This document shows positions 1 through 8,471 of a DNA stretch of 64,000 bases, piece after piece. The DNA is taken from assembly GCF_024648825.1 (NCBI RefSeq), contig NZ_JANBBE010000006.1, forward strand, positions 464,831-528,830, in the 5' to 3' direction. Each line of letters starts with the position of its first letter. Positions within the stretch are counted from its first letter, which is position 1. The position numbers and the translations under genes are program-made. The notes beneath the pieces are model-generated. The model worked only from the letters and a program-made list of their open reading frames with translations. It was not told the DNA's origin and made no database searches. Source of the stretch: Lentzea californiensis (GTDB taxonomy: Bacteria > Actinomycetota > Actinomycetes > Mycobacteriales > Pseudonocardiaceae).

Positions 1-905
1 CTCGCGAGTGCCTCGATCCGAGTCAGGCCGGCAGCGACCATGAGCTCGAGCTCGTGGTGCAGCGACTCGCCGTGCTTCGGGGCGAACGGCGCTCCGGGCG
101 CCGAGTTCGCGTCCGTCCCGGCCAGCACCCGGATGCCGGCGTCGTGGAACGCGGTCACCGTGTCCCGCGCGTGTTCGTAGCGGAAACCGGCGCCGGCGAA
201 CAGGTTCGCCGTGCCCTCCATCATCGTCAGGGTCGGCACCGACACCATGCCGATCTCCCGCATTCCCGCGATGGTGTCGTCGTCGAGGACGGCGTCGAGC
301 GGCGCGTGCGTGCTCACGTCCACACCGGACTCCACGGCGACGCGGAACGCGCCTGTCGTGACGGAGTGCGCGACGACGAGCAGGCCGTGTTCGTGTGCGG
401 CCCGGACGAGGGCGTTCACGGTCGCCTGGTCCATGCCCTCGGGCGGCGCGGCCTCGGTGACGATCTTGATGTAGTCAGCTCCGTCGGCGACGCGCCGTGC
501 CACGAACGCCCGCGCCTCGTCCGGGTTGTTCACGATTCCCTCCGCCGGGAAGCCCGGCATCCTCGCGTGGTGACCGCCGGGCCCCACCGCCGGGATCGTC
601 GCGCTCAAGATCTGCGCCACGCCCTTCTGCCGTCGCACGTCGCCGACGAACGCGAGCGGCCAGGCGCCCATGTCCAGTCCCGTCGTGACGCCCCAGCGCG
701 CGAGGTCCTCAAGATCGGCCCGGCCGCGCACCGTGTGCACGTGCGCGTCGATCAGACCTGGCAGCAGCACGCCTCCCGCCGCGTCGACGACCATGTCGGC
801 CGCAGCGGTGTCGTCCGCGAGGACCGACTTCCCGAACACCACCCGCCGGGGCTCGCTCATCGCCGAGCGGTCGAACACCCGCACGTTCTCGATCGCGGTC
901 GTCAT
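1..905 (-). CDS. Amidohydrolase-family enzyme (C-terminus outside the window)
   Basis: This is the N-terminal ~301 residues of an imidazolonepropionase/prolidase-like metal-dependent amidohydrolase. The start is ATG at 905 behind a GGGAGG ribosome site. The visible metal-site motifs are DAHVH (His 55 and 57), DYIKIV around residue 145 (the usual carboxylated-Lys or metal-strand position), AHS around 178 and GTDAN around 263. These give the superfamily but not the substrate. The gene runs off the left edge, so its length is unknown. It diverges from the MarR gene at 968; a palindrome in the 62-bp gap probably regulates both. The plus-strand reading frames over it are shadows: only the minus frame has domain motifs. 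Confidence 0.88.
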   Translation of the reverse strand, partial: MTTAIENVRVFDRSAMSEPRRVVFGKSVLADDTAAADMVVDAAGGVLLPGLIDAHVHTVRGRADLEDLARWGVTTGLDMGAWPLAFVGDVRRQKGVAQILSATIPAVGPGGHHARMPGFPAEGIVNNPDEARAFVARRVADGADYIKIVTEAAPPEGMDQATVNALVRAAHEHGLLVVAHSVTTGAFRVAVESGVDVSTHAPLDAVLDDDTIAGMREIGMVSVPTLTMMEGTANLFAGAGFRYEHARDTVTAFHDAGIRVLAGTDANSAPGAPFAPKHGESLHHELELMVAAGLTRIEALA

Positions 906-920
906 CGCGCCTCCCTCGAT

Positions 921-961
921 TAGCTTTTACGAAAGCTATCATGAAAGCAATCTGGTAGGAT
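921..961 (+). promoter_or_regulatory. MarR-type operator and extended -10 promoter
   Basis: A perfect 18-bp palindrome, TAGCTTTTACGAAAGCTA (921-938), overlaps an imperfect one, GCTATCATGAAAGC (935-948). Next comes an extended -10, TGG-TAGGAT, whose hexamer is 956-961, six bases before the ATG at 968. The MarR mRNA would therefore be leaderless, and bound repressor would block it. The site lies between two divergent genes and could control both. The function is inferred from position and symmetry. Confidence 0.65.
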
Positions 962-967
962 CCGAGC

Positions 968-1423
968 ATGTCCTCGCTGTCTCTCGCCCAGCACGCCGTG
1001 AGGCTGCAAACGTTGCTGGAGCGGCACATCGCCGAGGTGCTCAAGAAGCACGGGCTCTCCCGCAGCGAGCTCGACGTGCTGGGAGCCTTGGCGTCGTGTG
1101 GTGATGCAGGCGCACGCCCGCAGGAACTCGCCTCGCAGCTGCTGCTCACCACGGGCGGTATCAGCAACATACTCCGCAGGCTCGAGAACGACGGACACAT
1201 CACGCGCGAGGCGAACCGCACCGACGCACGGAGCAGCATCGTGCGCCTTACCCCGCAAGGACATGGCGTCGCGCGAGAGACCGGTGCGGCCGTCGCCGAG
1301 GTGATCGACCGGGCGCTCCACCCCGTCGGCCGATCGGTGATCGACAAGGCCGCCGAGCTCCTGCACCAGGTCCTCGTCGCGCTCGACGAGGACTCGCCGG
1401 TGCACCGCGACCTCTCCCCCTGA
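968..1423 (+). CDS. MarR-family transcriptional regulator
   Basis: A 151-residue winged-helix regulator of the usual MarR length. The wHTH covers about residues 25-100: a helix around LSRSELDVLGAL, the recognition helix TTGGISNILRRLENDG, and a wing ending near TDARSSIVRLT. Flanking helices form the dimer interface. MarR proteins are ligand-responsive dimers that usually repress themselves and a divergent gene, here the amidohydrolase at 905. No ribosome site precedes the ATG, but a -10 hexamer lies six bases upstream, so leaderless translation is likely. The ligand is unknown; a substrate of the neighbouring amidohydrolase is a reasonable guess. Confidence 0.9.
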   Translation: MSSLSLAQHAVRLQTLLERHIAEVLKKHGLSRSELDVLGALASCGDAGARPQELASQLLLTTGGISNILRRLENDGHITREANRTDARSSIVRLTPQGHGVARETGAAVAEVIDRALHPVGRSVIDKAAELLHQVLVALDEDSPVHRDLSP

Positions 1424-1427
1424 CCGG

Positions 1428-2408
1428 TCAGCCGGCCGCCCGCGCCGCGCGCCCGGCCAGTTCGGCGAAGGCGGCGCGCAGCTCCGGCGGGCCGACGACC
1501 TCGATCTCGGTGTCGAAGCGCGCCAGCCGGGCGGCGAGCGCGGCCCAGGACCAGGAGCCGGCGATCAGCCTCGTCCTGCCCGGGGCCACCTCCTCGGCGG
1601 TGCCGTCTCCCGCGAACAACGCCACCTCGGCCATCGGAAGATCGAGGACGACCTCACCCTGGCAAGGCCAGGCGTCGGCGCCGCCGGAACCCTTGAACCG
1701 GGCGGACAGGAACGCCGCGACGTTCCCGCCCGGCACCTCGCGCCGGGTGAAACGGGGACCGGTGGGCACGCGGAGCGTCATCCGGTCCACGCGGTAGGTG
1801 CGCCAGTCCTGCCGTTCGCCGCTCCACCCCAGGAGGTACCAGCGTCCACTTCGGACGAGGAGGTGGTGCGGCTGCACGCGGCGAGGAGGCTGCGGCTCCG
1901 CGTCGTCCGGACGGCCCGGCGGGTGGTAGTCGAACCTCAGCTCCTCGCGGCCGCGGATGGTGGTGCTCAAGGTGAGCAGCACCTCGGTGTCCACCTGCGG
2001 AGTCGTTGCGCCTGCCGTGGTGATCTCCAGCGCGTCGACGCGGCGGCGCAGCCGGGACGGCATCACCTGGCGCACGGTCACCAGGGCACGTGCGGCTGCT
2101 TCCTCGATGCCGGCGCCCGCGCTGACCGCGATCCGCAACGCCACGGCGAGCGCGATCGCCTGCTCCTCGTCGAACAGCATGGGCGGCATCTGGCTGCCGG
2201 CTTCGAGCCGGTAACCACCGTCAGGGCCCTTGACCGCGTGCACGACGTAGCCGAGCTCGCGCAGCCTGTCGACGTCACGGCGCACCGTCCGTTCGCTGAC
2301 GGCCAGGCGTTCGGCGAGCAGGCCTCCCGGCCAGTCGCGGCGTGCCTGCAGCATCGACAGCAGCGCCAGCAGACGTGCGGAGGTGGTCGTCGAGGAAGCC
2401 GTCGGCAT
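1428..2408 (-). CDS. WYL-domain transcriptional regulator (YafY/DeoR-type HTH)
   Basis: A 326-residue regulator with an N-terminal HTH (residues ~10-65; SERTVRRDVDRLRELGY recognition segment) and a C-terminal WYL ligand-sensing domain (~145-320, including RWYLLGW and TYRVDRM). WYL proteins sense nucleic-acid fragments or small ligands, and many act as local regulators. Its start codon faces the VOC gene at 2522, so it probably controls that gene and itself from the 113-bp gap. Small VOC proteins next to WYL/HTH_11 regulators are a common actinobacterial arrangement. The stop lies 4 bp from the stop of the convergent MarR gene. Confidence 0.9.
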   Translation of the reverse strand: MPTASSTTTSARLLALLSMLQARRDWPGGLLAERLAVSERTVRRDVDRLRELGYVVHAVKGPDGGYRLEAGSQMPPMLFDEEQAIALAVALRIAVSAGAGIEEAAARALVTVRQVMPSRLRRRVDALEITTAGATTPQVDTEVLLTLSTTIRGREELRFDYHPPGRPDDAEPQPPRRVQPHHLLVRSGRWYLLGWSGERQDWRTYRVDRMTLRVPTGPRFTRREVPGGNVAAFLSARFKGSGGADAWPCQGEVVLDLPMAEVALFAGDGTAEEVAPGRTRLIAGSWSWAALAARLARFDTEIEVVGPPELRAAFAELAGRAARAAG

Positions 2409-2521
2409 GGTTCTCAGTTTGGCACGAGAAGCGGACGTTCCCTGTCCGCTACCGCTGACATCGTCGTTCCTGTCGCCGGAGACCTCCGGCGGCGAGAACC
2501 ACTCGTGAAGGACCGGACACC

Positions 2522-2989
2522 ATGTCGCTCAACGCAGTCACCCACCTCAACTTCCGCGGCCAGGCCCGGGAAGCGCTGGAGTTCTACCGGTCGGTGTTCG
2601 GCGGCCAGGCCACCATCGCCACCTACGCCGACTTCGGCATGCCCGCCGACCTGCCGGGCGCCCGGAACGTGGTCTTCGGCCAGGTCGTCGCCGGCAACGG
2701 CTTCCGCGTCATGGCCTACGACGTGCCCGGCGAGAACGTCCCGTTCGTCCAGGGCGAGCCCACCACCCACCGCGCGAACGGCGCCACGATCACCACGGAG
2801 CCGTTCTTCCTCTCCGTGCGCGGCGAGTCCGTCGAGGAGGTCGCCACCCTCTGGAAGGGCCTCGCCGACGGGGCCGCGGTGATCGAGGAGTTCGGCCCCG
2901 CGCCGTGGGCGCCGGGGTTCGGCATGCTCACCGACCGGTTCGGCGTGACGTGGATCCTCGACGTCGCGGCCGGCCACGCGCAGGGTTAG
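2522..2989 (+). CDS. VOC-family protein (PhnB / 3-demethylubiquinone-methyltransferase-like)
   Basis: A 155-residue single-domain glyoxalase-fold protein. The start is typical of the PhnB group: [22 protein letters not shown], then a [14 protein letters not shown] strand and a C-terminal [11 protein letters not shown] strand. The family includes metal-dependent lyases and resistance proteins, but PhnB-type members mostly have no known activity. It is divergent from the WYL regulator. Its TAG stop interleaves with the TAA stop of the convergent kinase in a shared TTAG (2986-2989), so there is no space for a terminator between them. Confidence 0.85.
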   Translation: MSLNAVTHLNFRGQAREALEFYRSVFGGQATIATYADFGMPADLPGARNVVFGQVVAGNGFRVMAYDVPGENVPFVQGEPTTHRANGATITTEPFFLSVRGESVEEVATLWKGLADGAAVIEEFGPAPWAPGFGMLTDRFGVTWILDVAAGHAQG

Positions 2990-4842
2990 AACGCCGACAG
3001 GATCTGGTGGTTCCACCACAGGTCGAGCTTGTCGAGGACTTCGATGTCGCCCGGCTTCTTCAGCGTGCCGATGGTGAGGTTCCTGGTGTCGACCCACCAG
3101 ACCTGGGCGTTGCCGCCGTCGAGGAAGCAGGTGGTGAACTCGTTCGGCAGCGGGCCTGACACGTCGCGGTAGAAGAGCGCGTAGTGGATGGGGTCGGACT
3201 TGGGCCGGCATCCACCGCGGTCGTCCATCCGCGGGATGCCCCGGCTCGTCACCAGTGCCAGGAAGAACGCGTTCTGCTTGGCCTGGTCGGCGAACAGCCG
3301 GAACTCGGCCTCGGCCGGCGGCGGGGCGTACAGGTCGTCGACGGTCACGGTGGTGCAGCGGACGGTGGCGACCGTGTCCTTGTCGGGAGCAGTGGGCACG
3401 CAGGACTTGGCGTTCTGGTAGACGAGCGGCAGGGCTGCCAGCAGCGCGTCGTCCTGCGGCGTCCGCGTCCGGGTGGCGCTCGTGGTCGTGGTGGTGGTCG
3501 TCGTCGTGGTCGCGGTGGCCGGGGTGCTGCTGAACTTGGCGGACCCTCGGGTCTTGTCGCTGTTACCCCAGATCACCATGGTCGTGACGAACGCCACCGC
3601 GACCGCGAGGACGACGCCGGCGATGGCGATCCGCTGGGCAGGGCGGGGCCGGACGCGCGCCGGCGGGTACGGCGGTGGGTTCACGACCTGCTGAGGGCCG
3701 GTCGCGACGTGCTGGGCCGGAGCCCAGGGCTGGGGTGTGGGCTGCTGGGGGAACTGGGGACGGCCCTGCGGAACCGGCGCGACGGGCCGTGGCCAGCCGG
3801 CCGGGGGTCCGGCGTGCCCACCTGGTGGGGTCGGAGGGGCGGAGGGGCCGGGCTGTCCCGCGGGAGTGGCGAACCCTCCGGACGGGGTGGCGGCACCGGG
3901 TGCGCGAGCGGGCCCCGCAAGCCCTGCAAGCGGAGTCGTGCCGGCCAGCCCGAACTGCCCCGCGGATGGAGTCGTGCCGGCGACCAGTCCGGATTGTCCC
4001 GAAGGCGGAGTCCCGACAGGTCCGGAACTGGCGAGTGCCTCGGCTGCCGCCCGCGCGAACGCGCCCGCCGTGGTGTAGCGGTCGGCCGGGTTCTTCGCCA
4101 TGCCCTTCGCGATGACGTCGTCCAGCGCCGCCGGAACCGCCGGGTTCAGCGGGGACGCCTTGGGCGGCGCCTCGTTCAGGTGCGCCCAGATCTGGGCGGC
4201 GGTGCCGTCGGCGCTGAACGGGCGGCGGTTCGTCAGGCACGCGAACAGGACGCACGCGAGGGCGTACACGTCCGCGCGGCCGTCCACCGGGCTGCTCTCG
4301 AAGCGTTCCGGGGCCATGTAGTCGAGGGTGCCGACCACGGAGCCGGACGCGGTCAGGCTCGTCGCGGCCGGTGAGACGCTGCGGGCGATGCCGAAGTCGA
4401 CCAGGTACACGAAGTCGCCGGAGGTCACGAGGACGTTCGACGGCTTCACGTCGCGGTGCACGAGTCCGTCGGCGTGGGCGGCGTCCAGGGCGCTCGCCAC
4501 CTGGTCGACGATGCGCACGGCCCGTGCCGGCTCGACGGTGCCCTCGCGGATCACGTCCGACAGGTCGGCGCCCTCCACCAGCCGCATGTCGAGGTAGAGG
4601 CGGTCGTCGATCTCGCCGTAGGCGTGGATGGGGATGACGTGCGGCTCGCGCAGGCGGGCGACGATCTGCGCCTCGCGGCGGAAGCGGGCGCGGAAGTCCT
4701 CGTCGTCGTGGTAGCCGGGCGACAGCCTCTTGAGCGCCACGAACCTGTCGTGCACCGTGTCGTAGGCCCGGTGCACCTCGCCCATCCCGCCGCGACCGAG
4801 CAGCTGCTCGATCCGGTACGGCCCGAACGTCTCTTCCGTCAT
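2986..4842 (-). CDS. Membrane-anchored serine/threonine protein kinase with external sensor domain
   Basis: A 618-residue PknB/PknH-type eukaryotic-like kinase. The kinase domain (about residues 7-265) has the Gly-rich loop GRGGMGEV, the catalytic Lys in [15 protein letters not shown] and the DFG motif. A Pro/Gly-rich juxtamembrane linker (~270-405) leads to one transmembrane helix (~408-430) and a Thr-rich stalk with a run of ten Thr. The extracellular domain of about 150 residues has several Cys and no PASTA repeats, so it is unlike PknB and closer in layout to PknH-type sensors. The signal sensed is unknown. No phosphatase or obvious substrate gene adjoins it. Confidence 0.93.
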   Translation of the reverse strand: MTEETFGPYRIEQLLGRGGMGEVHRAYDTVHDRFVALKRLSPGYHDDEDFRARFRREAQIVARLREPHVIPIHAYGEIDDRLYLDMRLVEGADLSDVIREGTVEPARAVRIVDQVASALDAAHADGLVHRDVKPSNVLVTSGDFVYLVDFGIARSVSPAATSLTASGSVVGTLDYMAPERFESSPVDGRADVYALACVLFACLTNRRPFSADGTAAQIWAHLNEAPPKASPLNPAVPAALDDVIAKGMAKNPADRYTTAGAFARAAAEALASSGPVGTPPSGQSGLVAGTTPSAGQFGLAGTTPLAGLAGPARAPGAATPSGGFATPAGQPGPSAPPTPPGGHAGPPAGWPRPVAPVPQGRPQFPQQPTPQPWAPAQHVATGPQQVVNPPPYPPARVRPRPAQRIAIAGVVLAVAVAFVTTMVIWGNSDKTRGSAKFSSTPATATTTTTTTTTTSATRTRTPQDDALLAALPLVYQNAKSCVPTAPDKDTVATVRCTTVTVDDLYAPPPAEAEFRLFADQAKQNAFFLALVTSRGIPRMDDRGGCRPKSDPIHYALFYRDVSGPLPNEFTTCFLDGGNAQVWWVDTRNLTIGTLKKPGDIEVLDKLDLWWNHQILSAF

Positions 4843-4983
4843 GGTCCTCGTTGTCCCGAGCGTCGCGTCCGTTCGAGTCGACGCGCGCCGGCCGCCGCGC
4901 GTTCCACCGGACAGCAGCCTACAAATCCGCGAGCCGCCTGATTCGCGGAGGAGGCGCTCAGACGTTCGGACGCCGAGCAGGCC

Positions 4984-5418
4984 TCACCGGACGGGGAGCG
5001 GCAGGACGCGCGCCAGCACGGGCACCGTGGCGGCGGCGACGACGGTGTGCATCGCGATCAGCGCGACCGAGTTCGCCACCGTGGCACCTCCCGCGAGGAT
5101 GCCCAGGTCCGGGATCCACGAGAGCACGACGACAACGGGTACGAGGACGCGCAGCACGCGCCTCGGGTCACGGGCGGAGCGGCGCACGAGGTACCAGCCG
5201 AGCGTGCCGAGCAGGACGCCGATCACCGTGGCCGGCGCGTACTCCGCGAAGGCCAGGCCCACGCGTTCGGTGCCCGCGGGGATGAAGTTGCCCGCGACCA
5301 GGGCGATCAGGGCGTTGACCGCGATCGAGACCGCGGCGGACCCCAGGAGGCCGACGACGACCTCTCCGGCGCTGGGCGCGAGAACTGAGGAGCGAGCCGG
5401 GAAGCTGGTGTCGGCCAT
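4984..5418 (-). CDS. DUF6069-like four-helix membrane protein
   Basis: A 144-residue membrane protein with four predicted hydrophobic segments (~20-45, 57-78, 88-105, 115-138). The pattern resembles actinobacterial DUF6069 proteins, whose function is unknown. An AGGACAGG ribosome site precedes the ATG. It is divergent from the TetR gene, and two copies of one palindrome lie in the shared promoter region, so TetR probably controls it. Such pairs often answer hydrophobic or membrane-active compounds; that part is inference. Confidence 0.7.
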   Translation of the reverse strand: MADTSFPARSSVLAPSAGEVVVGLLGSAAVSIAVNALIALVAGNFIPAGTERVGLAFAEYAPATVIGVLLGTLGWYLVRRSARDPRRVLRVLVPVVVVLSWIPDLGILAGGATVANSVALIAMHTVVAAATVPVLARVLPLPVR

Positions 5419-5445
5419 GAGCCCTGTCCTTCGATAGGATTAATT

Positions 5446-5506
5446 GCAAGCGGTCACTTGCAAACAAGGTAGCCATCCGGTCACCCTGATGCAAGTGCTC
5501 ACTTGC
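5446..5506. promoter_or_regulatory. Twin TetR operators
   Basis: Two copies of the same 16-bp inverted repeat: GCAAGCGGTCACTTGC at 5446-5461 and GCAAGTGCTCACTTGC at 5491-5506. They share GCAAG-N6-CTTGC and are spaced 45 bp centre to centre. They lie between the divergent DUF6069 and TetR genes. The second ends 18 bp before the TetR start, as expected for autoregulation. Confidence 0.75.
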
Positions 5507-5524
5507 ATATATCGAGGAGGGTGC

Positions 5525-6088
5525 GTGGCCGGCCGGGTGACCGACGAGACGGTGTTCGACGCGGCGCTGGGGGTGATCGCCGAGCAGGGGTACGAACGGG
5601 CGACCACCCGCGCGATCGCCGACGCCGCCGGGATTAACGAGGCGACGCTGTTCCGCCGGTTCACCTCGAAGCAGAACCTGCTGCGGCAGGCGGTGCGCAG
5701 CAACTTCACCGGCTTCGCGCTCGACCTCGACGCACCGGGCGACGACGTGGCCGCCGACCTGATCACGATCGTGAGCTACTACTCCCGGCTCTACGAGACG
5801 CGCGGCGGCGTCGTGCTCACCCTGATGCGGGAGGCGAAGTTCAGCCCGGAGGTGGCCGCGGTCCTCACCGAACCGGAGAGGCTGCTGGAGCGGGTGGACG
5901 CCGTCATCCTGCACCACCAGCGACGGGGCGCCCTCGTCGTCGAGCCGCCGCGGCACACGTTCTTCGCGCTGGTCGGGCCGGTGATGATGCGGTCCATCGC
6001 GCGGCGCGTGGACCAGCGGGCCACGCAGGCGCCCGCCGATCCCGAGGCCGTCGTGCGCCGGTTCCTCGACGGGCACCGGCCGGGTTAG
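5525..6088 (+). CDS. TetR-family transcriptional regulator
   Basis: A 187-residue TetR repressor. GTG at 5525 is chosen because GAGGAGG (5514-5520) lies just upstream and because any earlier in-frame start would place the operators inside the gene. The HTH is at about residues 10-55 (TTRAIADAAGINEATLFRRF, 20 residues). The C-terminal helical domain binds an unknown ligand. It probably represses itself and the divergent DUF6069 membrane protein through the paired operators. Its TAG stop interleaves with the convergent hydrolase stop in TTAG. Confidence 0.9.
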   Translation: MAGRVTDETVFDAALGVIAEQGYERATTRAIADAAGINEATLFRRFTSKQNLLRQAVRSNFTGFALDLDAPGDDVAADLITIVSYYSRLYETRGGVVLTLMREAKFSPEVAAVLTEPERLLERVDAVILHHQRRGALVVEPPRHTFFALVGPVMMRSIARRVDQRATQAPADPEAVVRRFLDGHRPG

Positions 6089-6777
6089 GCCAGGACGGAC
6101 GTCAACGCGGCGAGCAGTTCCTCGGGCGTCTCGACCTGCGGCAGGTGGCCGGTGCGGGGAAGCAGGGTGAACGTCGCCGACGGGATCGCGGCCGCGAAGG
6201 CCTTGCCGTAGGCGGGATCGACGATGCGGTCGCTCTCGCCCCACAGCACGTGGACGGGGATCTTCACGTCGCCGAGCCGGCCGAGCAGCGACGGATCCGA
6301 CATGGACGGTCCGGCGTAACCGATGAGCGCCCGCACGTCCGGGCTCGGCCCCGCGCCGCCCGCGGGCAGGGCGGGCAGCCTGGACGGGTCGTGGAACGAG
6401 AACGAGCGGATCTCGGCGGCGCTCAGGCCGCTGACGTCGGTCATGGGGTGGCCGTCGACCATGGCGCCGATCCCGTTGACGATCACCGCACCGCTGACGC
6501 GCGGGCTCCCGCACAGCGCGATCTCGGCGGCCAGCCAGCCGCCGAACGAGTTGCCGACCACCACGACGTCCGTCAGGTCCCGCCCGTCCAGCATCGCGAC
6601 GTAGTACCGCGCCAGCTCGCGGACGCCGGTCAGCTCGACCGGCCTGGGGGTGCCGCCGAACCCGGGATGGGTGGGCGCGAGGACTTCGGCTTGCGCGCGT
6701 TCGGCCAGCAGCGCGGCGAACGCGGTCATCGTGGGGGCGCCGCCCCCGCCGTGCAGGAGCAGGTACGTCTGAGTCAT
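6085..6777 (-). CDS. Alpha/beta-fold hydrolase
   Basis: A 230-residue compact alpha/beta hydrolase. It has an oxyanion-hole HGGGG near residue 9, the nucleophile elbow GNSFGG (Ser ~77), an acid in GESDRIVDP (~184) and a catalytic His in TGHLPQ (~211), so the triad is complete. No signal peptide is seen, so it should be cytoplasmic. It is divergent from the MarR gene at 6834, which probably represses it, a common arrangement for enzymes handling small toxic esters or ketones. The substrate is unknown. Confidence 0.88.
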   Translation of the reverse strand: MTQTYLLLHGGGGAPTMTAFAALLAERAQAEVLAPTHPGFGGTPRPVELTGVRELARYYVAMLDGRDLTDVVVVGNSFGGWLAAEIALCGSPRVSGAVIVNGIGAMVDGHPMTDVSGLSAAEIRSFSFHDPSRLPALPAGGAGPSPDVRALIGYAGPSMSDPSLLGRLGDVKIPVHVLWGESDRIVDPAYGKAFAAAIPSATFTLLPRTGHLPQVETPEELLAALTSVLA

Positions 6778-6826
6778 ATAAGCAACCTTAGATAAGGATA
6801 CTTATATAAGCAAGGTTGGTTAAGCT
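6776..6826. promoter_or_regulatory. Divergent promoter region with direct repeat and palindrome
   Basis: The gap between the hydrolase and MarR genes is unusually AT-rich. It holds the direct repeat ATATAAGCAA (6776-6785 and 6804-6813), the 10-bp palindrome CTTATATAAG (6801-6810) and inverted AACCTT/AAGGTT hexamers. TAAGCT (6821-6826) could be the -10 of a leaderless MarR transcript starting at 6834. It is probably a MarR-binding region; no single operator is certain. Confidence 0.5.
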
Positions 6827-6833
6827 GAGCGAC

Positions 6834-7247
6834 GTGAAGCACCGCCCAGCCGACGTCGCGCTCGCCGTGAAGCGCCTGCAGCACCGCCACCACCGCTCAC
6901 TGACCCAGGCGCTGGCGCCCCTCGGACTGTCCCTGGCGCAGTGGGACACCCTGCGCCACCTGCACCGGCGGCCCGACGCCTCGCTGCACGACCTCGCGGT
7001 GCTGACGTTCCAGACCGACCAGTCCTTCGGCTCGCTGGCGGTGCGCATGGCCGAACGCGGGCTGATCGAACGGGTTCCGGGTCCGGGCCGGGCCGTGCGC
7101 CACCGCCTCACCGAGGAGGGCGCCCGGCTGCGGGCCGAGGGGCAGGCCCTGGCCGACGGCGTCGTCGAGTCGTCGTTCAGCGCACTGTCGCCCGCACAGC
7201 TCGACCAGCTGGGCGATCTGCTGCAGATCGCGCTCGGGAGCGACTGA
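6834..7247 (+). CDS. MarR-family transcriptional regulator
   Basis: A winged-helix regulator of about 137 residues. The wHTH runs from LSLAQWDTLRHL through QTDQSFGSLAVRMAERG to a wing with GRAVRHRLT. GTG at 6834 is preferred because TAAGCT lies seven bases upstream as a -10 for a leaderless mRNA. TTG at 6816 would add six residues and has only a weak AAGG directly before it. It is divergent from the alpha/beta hydrolase and is probably its repressor. The ligand is unknown. Confidence 0.85.
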   Translation: MKHRPADVALAVKRLQHRHHRSLTQALAPLGLSLAQWDTLRHLHRRPDASLHDLAVLTFQTDQSFGSLAVRMAERGLIERVPGPGRAVRHRLTEEGARLRAEGQALADGVVESSFSALSPAQLDQLGDLLQIALGSD

Positions 7248-7397
7248 AGTCCTTTGTGGACGATCGCGGCGTTCACCGTGGCGGCCGTTCGGGTGGTTTC
7301 TCCTCGCCACACTCGAAGTTCATTTGGTGGCTCATTGACAGACCCGGCCGATCCTCGACACGCTGCACCTCCCTGTGATCGAAAGGTGCCGCTTGTC

Positions 7398-8135
7398 ATG
7401 AAACTCCGTTTCCTCTTACCAATCCTCGCCCTGCTCTCCGCCGTGGTCGTCACCCCCGCCGCAGCAGCACAGGCGGATCCCATCTCGGCCGCCGACGCCT
7501 GCTACACCTGGGGCCGCACCCTGTCGGAGGGGGCGTCGGGCGAGGACGTGCGCCAGCTGCAGATCCGGGTCGCCGGCTACCCCGGTTACGGCGGCGTGCT
7601 GGGCCTCGACGGGCAGTTCGGCCCCGGCACCAAGGCGGCCGTGACCCGGTTCCAGCAGGCCTACGGCCTCGGCGCGGACGGCATCGCCGGGCCGGCGACG
7701 TTCGCGAAGCTCTACGCGTTGCAGGACAACGACTGCACGCCGATCAACTTCTCCTACGACGAGCTGAACAACTGCAACTCCGACTGGTCGGGCGGCAACG
7801 TCTCGGCGGCGACCGCACGCGCCAACGCCCTGGTGTCCATGTGGAAGCTGCAGGCGATGCGGCACGCCATGGGAGACAGGCCGATCGACGTCAACGGCGG
7901 CTTCCGCAGCGTCTCGTGCAACAACGCCGTCGGCGGCGCGTCCGGAAGCCGCCACCTCTACGGCGACGCCGTCGACCTGGGCGCCGGGCCGCAGGGCTTC
8001 TGCGCACTGGCGAAGCAGGCCCGCAACCACGGCTTCAACGAGATCCTCGGCCCGGGCTACAGCGGCCACAACGACCACGTGCACGTCGCGCACAAGTCCA
8101 GCCGCTTCTGGTCCGCACCGAGCTGCGGCATCTAG
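7398..8135 (+). CDS. Secreted zinc D-Ala-D-Ala carboxypeptidase-like protein (PG-binding + M15)
   Basis: A 245-residue exported cell-wall peptidase. A Sec signal peptide (residues 1-~25, cleavage after the AAAA stretch) is followed by a PG_binding_1 domain (~40-105, with GEDVRQLQ and FGPGTKAAVTRFQ) and an M15-type catalytic domain. The zinc ligands are visible as SRHLYGDAVDLG (His ~184, Asp ~191) and a late HVHV. The layout matches the Streptomyces albus G zinc carboxypeptidase group. The ATG has GAAAGG ten bases upstream. TTGACA at 7335-7340 is a possible -35, though its -10 partner is poor. Transcription should stop at the hairpin 8162-8189. Confidence 0.87.
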   Translation: MKLRFLLPILALLSAVVVTPAAAAQADPISAADACYTWGRTLSEGASGEDVRQLQIRVAGYPGYGGVLGLDGQFGPGTKAAVTRFQQAYGLGADGIAGPATFAKLYALQDNDCTPINFSYDELNNCNSDWSGGNVSAATARANALVSMWKLQAMRHAMGDRPIDVNGGFRSVSCNNAVGGASGSRHLYGDAVDLGAGPQGFCALAKQARNHGFNEILGPGYSGHNDHVHVAHKSSRFWSAPSCGI

Positions 8136-8161
8136 TCACACCACACGACCGGTCACACCAC

Positions 8162-8189
8162 ACGACGGCTCCCGCACGGGAGCCGTCGT
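8162..8189. terminator. Bidirectional hairpin terminator
   Basis: A perfect 12-bp stem (ACGACGGCTCCC, 8162-8173; complement 8178-8189) closes a GCAC loop. It lies between the peptidase stop and the stop of the convergent HTH gene at 8190, so it can serve both. Confidence 0.85.
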
Positions 8190-8465
8190 TCATTCCCCCA
8201 CGGCTTGAGCCCTCGGGGGCACCGCGAGCCAGTCCAGCTCGGCGGCGAGCACGCCGAGCTGGAACCTCGACTGCACGCCGAGCATCGACTGCAGGCGCGC
8301 GATGCGCCGGTTCAGGGTGCGGAGGCTGACGTCCAGCTCGCGGGCGATCGCACGGTCGGTCGCGCCGGTGCGCATGAGCCGCAGCAGGCGCTGAGTCGCC
8401 ATCGTGGGCTCCTGGCCCACGGACAGGTGGGTGACCACCCCCGGTGTTACGCGGGTCACAGTCAT
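8190..8465 (-). CDS. Small LuxR/GerE-type HTH protein
   Basis: A 91-residue protein consisting almost only of a LuxR-type DNA-binding domain: TGATDRAIARELDVSLRTLN (the helix-turn-helix), then RRIARLQSMLGVQSRFQL. The sensor half of a normal LuxR protein is absent. ATG at 8465 is preferred because TTGACG-N18-TACAGT ends just seven bases before it, giving a leaderless mRNA. It may be a free-standing regulator, like other orphan actinobacterial LuxR-HTH proteins, or the remnant of a larger one. No upstream coding remnant is seen in 8466-8681. Confidence 0.65.
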   Translation of the reverse strand: MTVTRVTPGVVTHLSVGQEPTMATQRLLRLMRTGATDRAIARELDVSLRTLNRRIARLQSMLGVQSRFQLGVLAAELDWLAVPPRAQAVGE

Positions 8466-8471
8466 AGGGCG

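Noticed and set aside
54..923. Long plus-strand reading frame at the window start
   Set aside because: It is the antisense of the amidohydrolase, which carries the metal-site motifs on the minus strand. The plus frame is Arg/His-rich with no recognisable domain.
3478..3525. Simple repeat of GTG/GTC triplets
   Set aside because: It encodes the Thr-rich stalk of the kinase just outside the membrane and is ordinary low-complexity coding sequence.
5444..5524. Upstream TTG start for the TetR gene
   Set aside because: It would place both operator palindromes inside the coding region and has no ribosome site, whereas GTG 5525 follows GAGGAGG.
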